A DNA stretch of 64,000 nt from positions 62,001-126,000 of the forward strand of contig JAEWDM010000023.1 of NCBI GenBank assembly GCA_023390115.1, in the 5' to 3' direction. Each line of letters opens with the position of its first letter. The stretch's first letter is position 1. The notes under the pieces are model-generated. The model did no database searches, had not been told where the DNA came from, and saw nothing but the letters and a program-made list of their open reading frames with translations. A program made the position numbers and the translations under genes. The stretch is from Bacillota bacterium. GTDB lineage: Bacteria > Bacillota > Clostridia > Acetivibrionales > DSM-27016. This document shows positions 8,936 to 17,734 of the stretch, one piece after another.

Positions 8936-9106
8936 ATGAAGGCGTCTAAAATGAGCCATCCTAACGATGGTATAAAATGTGTTGTAAACTCATGCTATTT
9001 CTATATGTCCGGAGATCACTGCTCGGCTGAAAGAATCGAGGTCCAGCCCAGAAATGCCTCCAGCAGTGAACAGACTGATTGTGCGACATTTTCACCCAAG
9101 AGCTAA
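8936..9106 (+). CDS. DUF1540 small cysteine-rich protein
   Basis: A 56-residue protein, MKASKMSHPNDG at the start, with four cysteines in the DUF1540 pattern: Cys-Val-Val-Asn-Ser-Cys, HCSAERIEVQP, then TDCATF near the end. The spaced cysteines suggest a small metal-binding or redox protein; no function is established that I can name. It stands alone on the plus strand, divergent from xylB and convergent with the next gene. The ribosome binding site GGAGG is ideally spaced. A second family member is at 31.8 kb. Confidence 0.85.
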   Translation: MKASKMSHPNDGIKCVVNSCYFYMSGDHCSAERIEVQPRNASSSEQTDCATFSPKS

Positions 9107-9146
9107 AAAACAGGCCCACTTTTAAAAGTGGGCCTGTTTTTTAGCT
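9101..9146. terminator. Bidirectional terminator, perfect 46-bp palindrome
   Basis: Arms of 23 bases (9101-9123 and 9124-9146) are exact inverted copies, with CAGGCCCACTTTT as the core and A/T runs outside, so it works as a Rho-independent terminator on both strands. It includes the stop codon of the DUF1540 gene and ends 5 bases before the end of the convergent kinase-like gene. Confidence 0.92.
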
Positions 9147-9151
9147 CTTTA

Positions 9152-10825
9152 TTATTTATAGAAGCAGCTTCCTCCTATGAACTCTCTTATTATGGAATTA
9201 TCGGGAATGTCGTCCGGAGCTATGGGAAGAAAATAGCTTAAAAACTCTATAAGCCTTTTAGCCTCCGAATATTCAGCATTGCAGGGTCCAACCTGGCTCA
9301 GAAGCGGCTCTGCAAGAACCTTAAGCACTCCAAGCTCGTATGCCAGCGAGGAATTGAACATAACATCCGCTTCCTCCTGATAAGGAAATATATTGCGCTC
9401 CTCACCCCTTCTGACGGAAGGCCACCATCTAAGAGTGTTTATAGCAGGACATCCTCTGAACTGGTGATCCCTCACCATTCTCCGTATAACCCTCGTATCC
9501 GTTGTCGGTATTCTGTTGTGATCATCTATATTCATAGAGGTCAGCGCACTTACATATACCTTGAATTTGCTCTCTCTGGAAATTGACGAGGTCAGCCTCT
9601 CATTAAGCCCGTGAATCCCCTCTATAATTATAACCTGATCCTTCTCAATACAGAGCTTTCTTCCCATTTCGTCCCTCATCCCCCTGGGGAAATTGAATAT
9701 GGGTATCTCAACCTCACATCCGCAAATCAACTCGCTCAGATGCCTGTTGAACAGTTGTATATCGATAGCCTCCAAGGCTTCATAATCATATTGCCCGTTC
9801 TCATCCTTAGGAGTATTATCCCTGTCTACAAAATAGTCATCCAGAGATACTGTCACAGGCCTTACACCATTTACCTTGAGCTGTATGGCAAGCCTGTTTG
9901 CAAAGGTTGTCTTGCCTGATGAGGACGGCCCCGATATAAGCACTATCCTTTTCCTGCTCTCGCTGCCTGTTATCATGTCCGCTATCTGGCCTATTTTCTT
10001 CTCCTGAAGGGCCTCGGCCACTCTTATAAAGCTTCCTATTTCTCCGGAATCAACAATGTCATTAAGCGCACCCACATTATCCAAGCCCAGAATTCGTCCC
10101 CAATGCTTGTATTCCACAAAAATGTTAAACAGCTTTTTTTGCTCCTTGAATTCAGGAAGAACGTCAGGATTTGATCTGTCCGGGAACAATAAAATGACTC
10201 CGTGAGTGTAAGGCTTTACCCCGAACACCTTGACATATCCCGTATGAGGAAGCATGTATCCGTAGAAGTAATCATTCAAGCCATCACAGCTATAGATTGT
10301 AACATAATCCTTATCCCTGTACTGTATAGCACGGCATCTGTCCTGCCTTCCCTCCTTTATGAACATCAGCCTTGCCTCCTCGGCAGGCATAATATGCCTT
10401 ACAAAGGGAATTTCCGCATCAACAATTTCTCTCATCCTTTTTTCTATGAGTTCCGCCTCATGCGGTTCAAAATCACTGTCTCCTCTTATCTCACAGTACA
10501 TCCCCTTGCTTATGGAGTGGCTTATAACTGTCTTCCTTCCGGGGAAAATATCATTGACAGCCTTAATAAGTATAAAATGCAGACTTCTTCTGTATATTCT
10601 GGCTCCATCCTCATTTGTTATATCTATAAATTCGACTCTGCAGTCACCGGTCAATTTATAATTCAACTCTTTTATATCGTTATCAACCTTTGCAGCCACT
10701 ATAGCCGATTTAAACTTTTTCTTGAAGGGCTCACTCAATTCGTTTAATGAACTCCCCTCGGGCACACTTTTTCGGCTGCCGTCCGAAAAAGAAATCTCTA
10801 TAAACCGGGAACTATTATTTACCAT
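9152..10825 (-). CDS. Uridine kinase-like nucleoside kinase with TGS/SAD N-terminus
   Basis: The 557-residue protein has a ThrRS-like N-terminus: a TGS-like segment (about residues 8-70) and a second additional domain resembling the tRNA synthetase editing module (about 75-200, but with HSISKGMYCEI replacing the usual HxxxH zinc ligands). A P-loop kinase of the phosphoribulokinase/uridine kinase family follows, with Walker A GPSSSGKT at 299-306, SLDDYFVDRD, and IIIEGIHGLNERL. This fused architecture is common in Clostridia. Uridine/cytidine phosphorylation is the usual label, but the role is not settled. It stands alone, facing a bidirectional terminator. Confidence 0.85.
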   Translation of the reverse strand: MVNNSSRFIEISFSDGSRKSVPEGSSLNELSEPFKKKFKSAIVAAKVDNDIKELNYKLTGDCRVEFIDITNEDGARIYRRSLHFILIKAVNDIFPGRKTVISHSISKGMYCEIRGDSDFEPHEAELIEKRMREIVDAEIPFVRHIMPAEEARLMFIKEGRQDRCRAIQYRDKDYVTIYSCDGLNDYFYGYMLPHTGYVKVFGVKPYTHGVILLFPDRSNPDVLPEFKEQKKLFNIFVEYKHWGRILGLDNVGALNDIVDSGEIGSFIRVAEALQEKKIGQIADMITGSESRKRIVLISGPSSSGKTTFANRLAIQLKVNGVRPVTVSLDDYFVDRDNTPKDENGQYDYEALEAIDIQLFNRHLSELICGCEVEIPIFNFPRGMRDEMGRKLCIEKDQVIIIEGIHGLNERLTSSISRESKFKVYVSALTSMNIDDHNRIPTTDTRVIRRMVRDHQFRGCPAINTLRWWPSVRRGEERNIFPYQEEADVMFNSSLAYELGVLKVLAEPLLSQVGPCNAEYSEAKRLIEFLSYFLPIAPDDIPDNSIIREFIGGSCFYK

Positions 10826-10976
10826 ATAGCTTAAGCACCTCGTTTTTAGTAGTTTGCATTGCGTGTATTATATTTATTCTATGCGTAAGCTGCAAATTCC
10901 TCCATATACCATGAAATTGCAGTTCATACGCGTTTCTAGAACGGAAGTGATAACACAATAGCATGAATAATGATAT

Positions 10977-11004
10977 TTGACAGAATACGGGGCTATAATA
11001 TAAA
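10977..11004 (+). promoter_or_regulatory. Predicted promoter of prfC
   Basis: TTGACA at 10977-10982 and TATAAA at 10999-11004 are 16 bases apart. Transcription would start about 70 bases before the RF3 start codon. Confidence 0.55.
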
Positions 11005-11079
11005 ATAAATCGGATGCCTTTATAAGCATCAATTCACAACCAACCACCCGTAATTATAATTTTTAAGGAAGGTTTCAAT

Positions 11080-12675
11080 ATGAAGCAACTGAAAGATGAA
11101 ATAATATATGAAGTAAACAGAAGAAAGACATTTGCTATAATATCCCACCCGGATGCCGGTAAAACAACCATGACGGAAAAGCTGCTGCTCTATGGTGGAG
11201 CAATCAGGCTGGCGGGGTCGGTAAAGGCAAGAAAGGCCAACAAATATGCCGTTTCCGACTGGATGGACATAGAAAAGCAAAGAGGCATATCCGTTACATC
11301 AAGCGTTATGCAGTTTGAGTATAACGATTGCTGTATAAATATACTGGACACACCGGGTCATCAGGACTTCAGCGAGGATACATACCGGACCCTCATAGCC
11401 GCAGATAGTGCCGTTATGCTGATAGACGGGGCAAAGGGCGTGGAGGAGCAGACTATAAAGCTGTTTCACGTATGCAGGATGAGGGGCATTCCTATATTTA
11501 CCTTTATAAATAAAATGGATCGGGCCAGCAAGGATCCCTTTGAGCTTATGGAGGAGCTTGAAAATGTTCTGGGAATCCGTTCCTTTCCTATGAACTGGCC
11601 TATAGGAATTGACGGAGATTTCAAGGGCGTATATAACAGAAAGCTCTCTCAGATCGAGCTGTTCGGCGGAGGAAACCACGGGCAGACTGCAGTAACCTCC
11701 ACTGTGGGAAAGGTTGATGATAAAATCTTTGCGGATCTTCTGGGAGAACACTATCATAAAAGGCTGTGTGAGGAGATAGAGCTTCTTGACATGGCAGGGG
11801 ACGAGTTCGATAAAAAGAAGGTTTTAACCGGGGAGCTTACGCCGATATTTTTCGGCAGTGCCATGACCAACTTTGGAGTTCAACCCTTTTTAGAGGAATT
11901 TCTTTTAATGGCTCCCTCTCCTGGAATCAGGCCCGCCTCAGGCATTGAGGTGGACCCTGAAAGTGAAAGCTTCTCAGGCTTTATATTTAAAATACAGGCT
12001 AATATGAATCCAACCCACAGGGATAGGATCGCATTTATGAGAATCTGTTCAGGGCGTTTTGGCAAAGGAATGTCGGTATACCATGTTCAGGCAGGGAAAG
12101 AAATCAGGCTTTCCCAGCCCCAACAGTTTATGGCTCAGGAGCGCACAATTGTGGAGCAGGCATACGCGGGGGATATAATAGGCCTGTTTGATCCGGGAAT
12201 TTTTAACATAGGCGATACGCTTTGCGGGAGTGACTTAAAGGTTAAGTTTGATGGAATTCCCATTTTCCCTGCCGAGCACTTTGCAAGGGTATCCGCTGCC
12301 GATTCAATGAAGCGGAAGCAGTTTTTAAAGGGTATTACCCAGCTTTCAGAGGAGGGGGCCGTGCAGGCATTCAAGCAGATTGATATAGGTATAGAGGCTC
12401 TTGTAATAGGAGCAGTTGGGGCTTTACAGTTTGAGGTTCTTGAGCACAGGCTGAAAAAGGAATACGGAGTTGACTTAAGAATACAGCACCTGCCTTATAA
12501 AATGGCGCGCTGGATATCGAATGAGGAATTGGATCCCAGAAAGCTCAACTTAACAAGCAGTACAATGATTGCAACTGACAAGCTGGATCGCTATGTACTT
12601 TTATTCGAAAACGAGTGGTCTATCCGGTGGGCGGAGGAAAGAAATAAGGATTTGACTCTCACCGACATAGCATAA
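11080..12675 (+). CDS. prfC: Peptide chain release factor 3
   Basis: The 531-residue translational GTPase recycles RF1/RF2 from the ribosome after termination. Seen are G1 HPDAGKTT (residues 23-30), the switch region EKQRGISVTSSVMQF that is characteristic of RF3, G3 DTPGHQDF and G4 NKMD. Domain II starts near FSGFIFKIQANM and the C-terminal domain contains GALQFEVLEHRLKKEYGVD. The length matches RF3. It is monocistronic on the plus strand, with AAGGAAGG upstream and a symmetrical terminator downstream. Confidence 0.96.
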   Translation: MKQLKDEIIYEVNRRKTFAIISHPDAGKTTMTEKLLLYGGAIRLAGSVKARKANKYAVSDWMDIEKQRGISVTSSVMQFEYNDCCINILDTPGHQDFSEDTYRTLIAADSAVMLIDGAKGVEEQTIKLFHVCRMRGIPIFTFINKMDRASKDPFELMEELENVLGIRSFPMNWPIGIDGDFKGVYNRKLSQIELFGGGNHGQTAVTSTVGKVDDKIFADLLGEHYHKRLCEEIELLDMAGDEFDKKKVLTGELTPIFFGSAMTNFGVQPFLEEFLLMAPSPGIRPASGIEVDPESESFSGFIFKIQANMNPTHRDRIAFMRICSGRFGKGMSVYHVQAGKEIRLSQPQQFMAQERTIVEQAYAGDIIGLFDPGIFNIGDTLCGSDLKVKFDGIPIFPAEHFARVSAADSMKRKQFLKGITQLSEEGAVQAFKQIDIGIEALVIGAVGALQFEVLEHRLKKEYGVDLRIQHLPYKMARWISNEELDPRKLNLTSSTMIATDKLDRYVLLFENEWSIRWAEERNKDLTLTDIA

Positions 12676-12722
12676 CATCCTCACTGCTGCTCAAAAAAAG
12701 TTTACTTTTCCAAATGGTTATA

Positions 12723-12755
12723 AAACCAGGACCCGTTTAAAACGGGTCCTGGTTT
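12723..12755. terminator. Bidirectional terminator between prfC and ispH-rpsA
   Basis: Arms of 16 bases (AAACCAGGACCCGTTT and its complement, 12723-12738 and 12740-12755) flank one base. Short A/T tracts lie outside both arms. The genes on either side converge. Confidence 0.9.
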
Positions 12756-12774
12756 ATTTGAATTTCCCTATATT

Positions 12775-14826
12775 TCATACATGCTGCTCATCCTTTTTAT
12801 CTTCGTCCGAAGCCTCAGCCGCATCAGCTATGGTAACATTCATGTCCTCTTTATGTTCGGTAGGAACATCCTCGTCCGTCCCTCCGGCAGCAGCCGCCTC
12901 ATCCTTTTCCTTAACAGGATCTATGGGGTTGACCTCTTTAATACTCAGGCTTATCCTGTTGCCTTCCGCATTTACCTCAGTAACCTTAGCCTCAATTTCC
13001 TGCCCTGCCTCCAGCACATCGGAAGGCTTTGCAAGTCTGACGCTGGATATCTGAGAAATGTGAACCAGTCCGTCCACTCCCTTTTCAAGCTCTATAAAAG
13101 CTCCGAAGGGCACAAGTCTGGCCACTTTTCCCTTTACCACATCCCCCACCTTATACTTTTCCTCTATGTTAAACCATGGATTGTCTTCCGCTTTTCTGTA
13201 TCCCAGGGAGATTCTCTTTTTGCTTCTGTCAAACTCTAAAACAACCACTTCAACCTTGGCTCCGATACTCAAAACCTCCGAGGGGTGTTTTACCTTTGTC
13301 CATGACAATTCGGATATGTGAATAAGCCCGTCAACTCCTCCGATATCTACAAAAGCCCCAAAATCAGTAAAGCTCTTTACAACACCGCTGTATTTTTTAC
13401 CTGTTTCCATGGACTCCCACAAGTCATTTGACAGCTTTGCCTTTTCCTCTTCCAGAATAGCTCTTTGAGAACCCACTATCTTTCTCTTCTGCTTATTATA
13501 TTCAATAATTCTTACATTAACCGTCTGTTTTAAAAACTCCCTCAGATCCTTAACAAATTTATCGCTGATTTGGGAAGCCGGTATAAATATCCTTATTCCG
13601 TTTGCGCTTGCAATGACTCCCCCATTTACAACTTCAACCACCTTAGCCTTGACAGGAGTCTTGCTTTCATATACTTCCTCAATTTTGTCCCATGACTTTA
13701 ACGCGTCAACTTTTTTCTTAGACAGCATAACGCTTCCTTCAGCATCATTTACTCTGACAACAAACACCTCAAGCTCATTGCCGATTTTTATTGACTCCTC
13801 GGGATTAAAATCAGGGTCGTCAGAAAATTCACCTATAGGAATAATTCCGTCACATTTGAACCCTAAATTTACATATACCTCCGTATTGTTAAAACCAATA
13901 ACTGTGCCCTTTACAACCTCTCCACTATGCACAGTAACAAGAGAACTTTCAAACGCTTCCTTGAAGCTCAGTTCGTTTTCCTGTCTATTTAATTCATCCA
14001 TTTTCCCTATAACCTCCTTGATTATCCAGTCAGGCGTTGATGCTCCAGCAGTGATACCGACTTTTTTATATTTATTTATATCTTCCAGTGGCAACTCACT
14101 GGGCATTTCAATTTTTATAGTATTGAAACAATACTTTTTACAAATCTCATAGAGCTTCTGCGTATTGGAACTGTCTCTGCCTCCGATTACTATCATGCAG
14201 TCGACAATTTTCGCTATTTGTGAAGCTTCTTTTTGCCTTTGACTAGTTGCACTACATATTGTATCAAATTTTATGATATTTTCAAATTTATTTTCTAGAC
14301 ATTTATTAATATTTTCCCATTTTTCTTTGGTAATGGTAGTCTGAGCTACTACACATACCTTTTGCCCGCTTCCTTTCAGCGCCTGCGCTTCCTCATCACT
14401 TCCCAGAATAACAGCCGTATTGCCGCACCAGCCGTTTACGCCCTGCACCTCAGGGTGATCTTTATCTCCAATTATAATAATACTGTAGCCCTCTTTATAC
14501 TTTTCTTTCACCAGGTTATGTATTTTTTTTACATAGGGGCATGTGGCGTCAATTATATGCACACCTTCCCTGTTTAATCCTTCATAAACATCCTTAGCAA
14601 TTCCATGTGCCCGTATAACTATATATCCGGGCAGCTCCGCTTCCTCGATACCGTTAATAATTTTAACTCCCTTTGAAGCAAAATCGTCATTAACCTGAGG
14701 ATTATGTATAACTGCTCCAAGAGTGTAAATTCTTCCGGCACTACCCTCTATCAAATGGTGAACCGAGCTCACAGCCCTGTCTACTCCAAAACAAAAGCCT
14801 GCCGTTTCAGCCACTATAATCTCCAA
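12775..14826 (-). CDS. ispH: IspH (HMBPP reductase) fused to ribosomal protein S1
   Basis: The 683-residue protein is a two-enzyme fusion. Residues 1-285 are IspH, the [4Fe-4S] enzyme making IPP and DMAPP in the MEP pathway: cluster cysteines C12, C96 and C191, plus HGIAKDVYEGL and GGRDSSNTQKL. Residues 300-630 hold four S1 RNA-binding domains (about 300-371, 388-456, 475-544 and 560-630), two with the classic FGAFVDIGGVDGLIHISE form, then a short acidic tail. The fusion is well known in Clostridia. The start is a TTG, preceded by GGAGGG, directly abutting the plsC stop; cmk, plsC and ispH form one operon. Confidence 0.95.
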   Translation of the reverse strand: MEIIVAETAGFCFGVDRAVSSVHHLIEGSAGRIYTLGAVIHNPQVNDDFASKGVKIINGIEEAELPGYIVIRAHGIAKDVYEGLNREGVHIIDATCPYVKKIHNLVKEKYKEGYSIIIIGDKDHPEVQGVNGWCGNTAVILGSDEEAQALKGSGQKVCVVAQTTITKEKWENINKCLENKFENIIKFDTICSATSQRQKEASQIAKIVDCMIVIGGRDSSNTQKLYEICKKYCFNTIKIEMPSELPLEDINKYKKVGITAGASTPDWIIKEVIGKMDELNRQENELSFKEAFESSLVTVHSGEVVKGTVIGFNNTEVYVNLGFKCDGIIPIGEFSDDPDFNPEESIKIGNELEVFVVRVNDAEGSVMLSKKKVDALKSWDKIEEVYESKTPVKAKVVEVVNGGVIASANGIRIFIPASQISDKFVKDLREFLKQTVNVRIIEYNKQKRKIVGSQRAILEEEKAKLSNDLWESMETGKKYSGVVKSFTDFGAFVDIGGVDGLIHISELSWTKVKHPSEVLSIGAKVEVVVLEFDRSKKRISLGYRKAEDNPWFNIEEKYKVGDVVKGKVARLVPFGAFIELEKGVDGLVHISQISSVRLAKPSDVLEAGQEIEAKVTEVNAEGNRISLSIKEVNPIDPVKEKDEAAAAGGTDEDVPTEHKEDMNVTIADAAEASDEDKKDEQHV

Positions 14827-15411
14827 CTACCTTCCCTCCAGTAATGCATAGACTCTCTTCATTATATCCCTGCTCATCTCTGTAAATTCTTCATTCATAT
14901 ATTTCTTATTTTTATCAGCTTCTATATAATAGGGCTCTCCGAACACCACCCTAACTCTGCTGAATAGCTTATACCGGCCCTCAACGGCTACCGGTATTAC
15001 AGGCACCTGCTTTTTAACTGCAAACATTGCGGCTCCGGGGTTTACTTTTGCCACGCCTGCCTTTCCCCTCGTTCTTGTTCCCTCGGCAAAAATTCCAACT
15101 ATATGTCCTTCGTCAAGCAATTTAAATGCTGTTTTTATTGCCCCCACATCGGCCCTCCCTCTTTTTACGGGAAACGCTCCGAGCCATTTTATCAAGCCTC
15201 CCAGAACAGGATTCTTAAACAGCTCATCCTTGGCCATCCACCGGACCATCCTTTTTATCTTAAAGCCTATAAAAAACATATCCAGCTCTCCGACATGATT
15301 TGCACATATTAAAGCCGGACCTTTCTTAGGAACATTTTCTACGCCCTTAATCTCAACCCTGTAAAAAACAGTGAAAACTATATTCACAAAAACCCTCAAA
15401 ACAGCTAGCAT
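14827..15411 (-). CDS. plsC: 1-acyl-sn-glycerol-3-phosphate acyltransferase
   Basis: The 194-residue membrane-associated acyltransferase makes phosphatidic acid from lysophosphatidic acid. Motif I is NHVGELD (H39 and D44, the catalytic pair), motif II lies near GAFPVKRGR, motif III is FAEGTRTRGK and motif IV VPVIPVAVEG. An N-terminal hydrophobic segment covers roughly residues 5-18. The start overlaps the end of cmk by 7 bases and its stop abuts the TTG start of ispH, so the three are translationally coupled. Confidence 0.93.
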   Translation of the reverse strand: MLAVLRVFVNIVFTVFYRVEIKGVENVPKKGPALICANHVGELDMFFIGFKIKRMVRWMAKDELFKNPVLGGLIKWLGAFPVKRGRADVGAIKTAFKLLDEGHIVGIFAEGTRTRGKAGVAKVNPGAAMFAVKKQVPVIPVAVEGRYKLFSRVRVVFGEPYYIEADKNKKYMNEEFTEMSRDIMKRVYALLEGR

Positions 15412-16082
15412 GTACTTTGCTCCTTTATCAGTGAAATAATTTTATTTGCAACCTCCCGCACACTCATATGGGTTGTATCAATCTCCACCGCATCCCCGGC
15501 CTTGACTAAAGGAGCAAATTCCCGGGTGCTGTCATTCCTGTCCCTGTATTCTATATCTTTCATAACCTCTTCAATAGAAGCATCTTTAATACCCTTATCA
15601 GCCTGTTCATTAAACCTTCTCTGCGCCCTGGCCTCAACTGTGGCAGTCAGATATATTTTTACGTCCGCATCAGGAAGAACATAAGATCCTATGTCCCTTC
15701 CATCCATTACAACATCATTGGTTTTTGCAATATCCCTTTGGAGCTCCACCATCTTGATCCTGACCTCGGGCACTGCCGCTACATCCGACGCAGCTATTGA
15801 AATTTCAGGTGCCCGTATTTCTTGAGTAACCTCTTTGTTGTCAAGAAGAATTCTTTGTTCATTGCCGGCATAAAAAATTCTTATATCAATACTTTCAACA
15901 AGCTCCGCCAGCGCTTTTAAGTCACGGGTATTTACCCCCTGCCTTATGGCCTTTAAAGCCACCGCCCTATACATTGCGCCGGTATCAAGATAAATAAATC
16001 CCAGAGTCTCCGATACTATTCTTGCAATAGTGCTTTTGCCTGCACCTGCCGGTCCGTCAATCGCTATATTTACCTTCTTCAA
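15405..16082 (-). CDS. cmk: Cytidylate kinase
   Basis: The 225-residue protein phosphorylates CMP and dCMP. It shows the P-loop GPAGAGKST (residues 10-18), the LDTGAMYRAVA nucleotide-binding segment, VVMDGRDIGSYVLPDADVKIYLTA and ARAQRR for the lid. The start appears to be TTG, with GGAGG 7 bases upstream; no ATG is suitably placed. The gene heads the cmk-plsC-ispH/rpsA operon, a conserved order in Clostridia linking nucleotide, lipid, isoprenoid and translation functions. Confidence 0.95.
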   Translation of the reverse strand: MKKVNIAIDGPAGAGKSTIARIVSETLGFIYLDTGAMYRAVALKAIRQGVNTRDLKALAELVESIDIRIFYAGNEQRILLDNKEVTQEIRAPEISIAASDVAAVPEVRIKMVELQRDIAKTNDVVMDGRDIGSYVLPDADVKIYLTATVEARAQRRFNEQADKGIKDASIEEVMKDIEYRDRNDSTREFAPLVKAGDAVEIDTTHMSVREVANKIISLIKEQSTC

Positions 16083-16194
16083 AATTATTCCTCCAAATAG
16101 TGTTTAAGGGTCATCTGGCATAATATTGATACCGCGTTCCTTAATAAATATTCTATAGATTATGTCGAAATTCCTCTTTTGCACAGCATAAAAT

Positions 16195-16551
16195 TTATAA
16201 ATCCGGACGCAGAACCTTTGCCCCTTTAAGATATATATTATTTATTTCACTATTCGACTTTTCACTGTTTATATGAAGCAATACCCGTATACAGCTTTTA
16301 AGGCTTCCCGGCACGTCTATCTCGTTTGTACATATAAGTGCTACCCTTGTCCATCCCAACTGTCTGGCGGCCACTGCCGGAAAAGCGGCGTCAAGATCCT
16401 TTGTAACTGTAAATATTATGCTTATTATATCCTCATACTCAACATTGTTTTCTTTTACGATTTCAGTCAGCAGAGCCTTTGTCTCATCTATTATTTCAAC
16501 CGCACTATTATTTTCAACCGTTACGGCTCCTCTTATAGCCCTAACTGTCAT
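16195..16551 (-). CDS. aroH: Chorismate mutase, AroH class
   Basis: The 118-residue protein matches the trimeric AroH fold: MTVRAIRGAVTVENNS at the N-terminus with the active-site Arg in VRAIRGA, IIFTVTKDLDAAFPAVAAR in the middle with the catalytic Arg after AAR, and the C-terminal YLKGAKVLRPDL. It converts chorismate to prephenate for phenylalanine and tyrosine synthesis. It lies between the HutP-like gene and cmk on the same strand, with 36 and 112 bases of spacing. GGGGG precedes the ATG. Confidence 0.93.
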   Translation of the reverse strand: MTVRAIRGAVTVENNSAVEIIDETKALLTEIVKENNVEYEDIISIIFTVTKDLDAAFPAVAARQLGWTRVALICTNEIDVPGSLKSCIRVLLHINSEKSNSEINNIYLKGAKVLRPDL

Positions 16552-16587
16552 ATTAATCCCCCATTCTACCCTTATTATAAATCCTCT

Positions 16588-17007
16588 TTAAACTACCCGG
16601 TGTCCGAGGCCTATTGCCACCTCGTTCAGATGCAGCAGCCCTATGCCAAAAAATATGGCAACGCTTATATGGTCATTAAACCGCGCTATTCCTATCTTTC
16701 CTCCCACATTGAGTCCTATAGCCTTGGGCATTATCTGCGATATAGCTTCCCTGGTAGCCCCCGCAACTGCGCCCTCTTCCGCATGGCTGTCCGTGATGAC
16801 GCCCTCTCTTTTAGCAGACACAACAGCTCTTTCAACTATTCTCATAACGGAATTTATAAACTCTCCCCCATAGTCCACCGCCGCAGTATAAATCCCTGTC
16901 TTTACAAATTCCGACTGCAGAAGCTTTTCCTGATGCCTGTCCGATGTAATAGCAACCTTTATAGCCGCACCTGCGATATCCTTGCTTCCAAACTGTTTAC
17001 TATCCAT
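16588..17007 (-). CDS. HutP-family protein
   Basis: The 139-residue protein resembles HutP: an AAIKVAITSDR stretch at the N-terminus, an EGAVAGATREAISQIMPKAIGLNVGGKIGIAR middle section, and the closing VAIGLGHRVV typical of HutP-family C-termini. Bacillus HutP is an L-histidine and Mg2+-dependent RNA-binding antiterminator of the hut operon. No histidine utilisation genes are nearby; the neighbours are chorismate mutase and cmk, so the role is likely different, perhaps RNA-binding control of this group. The family match is by motif. Confidence 0.8.
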   Translation of the reverse strand: MDSKQFGSKDIAGAAIKVAITSDRHQEKLLQSEFVKTGIYTAAVDYGGEFINSVMRIVERAVVSAKREGVITDSHAEEGAVAGATREAISQIMPKAIGLNVGGKIGIARFNDHISVAIFFGIGLLHLNEVAIGLGHRVV

Positions 17008-17094
17008 ATTATTCTATTCCCCGCTATAGCCAGTCAATTAGAGTTTATTTACAAACAATAACTATTATATAGGAAGTAAGGGCTTAAAACAACA

Positions 17095-17133
17095 TAAAAT
17101 AATAGATAAACAATATGTTTATCTATTATTTTA
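17095..17133. terminator. AT-rich hairpin at the end of the 17.1-kb gene
   Basis: Seventeen-base exact arms (17095-17111 and 17117-17133) enclose a 5-base loop. The stem is A:T dominated with two outer T/A runs, and it overlaps the stop codon of the membrane-anchored protein gene. It is probably a terminator, though low G:C content makes it weak. Confidence 0.6.
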
Positions 17134-17640
17134 TTGAATTTTAATCTGTGTAAGCTTTTTAACGCCATATTTCACCCTGACTCTTTTATTGGCGCAGTCA
17201 TTATCTATATTATCGCTCCTTGTAACTATAACTGCCTCAACTTCGTCGCCTATATCGCTTCCGTCAACCTCAACCACATCTCCATGTCTCACCTTAAGGG
17301 TCACTATACTGCTTGTAAACACCCCTGCCTCATCGCCGTTTACCAAAATTTTTACTTTTCCGTCGGTATTTCCGTTTAAAAGCTTGACACCTATCTCTCC
17401 TTCATCGTAAAGATACTCTTCCCTGCCCAAAGGTATTCCTTCAAGCTCACCCTTTCCCGAGATAAAGGTTCTTGCCACAGGGCTTATTAAAATAGTTTGT
17501 ACCACAATCAGAAAAGTGAATGCAAGTATGAATGTTAAAAAAATTACTCTCTCAAACGACAGCTTTCTATTTTCCGTATATTTCCCCTCTCTCCATTTAT
17601 TTTTATTAATGGATTTAATTCTGCGAATAAAGATCTTCAA
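17131..17640 (-). CDS. Hypothetical single-pass membrane protein
   Basis: The 169-residue protein has a basic N-terminus and one transmembrane segment (about residues 32-53, VIFLTFILAFTFLIVVQTIL), then an extracytoplasmic domain with VKILVNGDEAGVFTSSIVTLKV and VRHGDVVEVDGSD, which reads as a small beta-sandwich. I do not recognise a family with certainty. The start is a TTG preceded by a G-rich tract, as no ATG occurs nearby. It lies between the flavoprotein gene and the HutP-like gene, and its stop lies within a hairpin. Confidence 0.6.
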   Translation of the reverse strand: MKIFIRRIKSINKNKWREGKYTENRKLSFERVIFLTFILAFTFLIVVQTILISPVARTFISGKGELEGIPLGREEYLYDEGEIGVKLLNGNTDGKVKILVNGDEAGVFTSSIVTLKVRHGDVVEVDGSDIGDEVEAVIVTRSDNIDNDCANKRVRVKYGVKKLTQIKIQ

Positions 17641-17734
17641 AGCCCGCCCCCCCAGATATTATTATAGCATTTGTAAATAATATGCACGGTTCAGGGCAAA
17701 AATACACTCTAACAGCCCACTGTTTCTAAAAATA

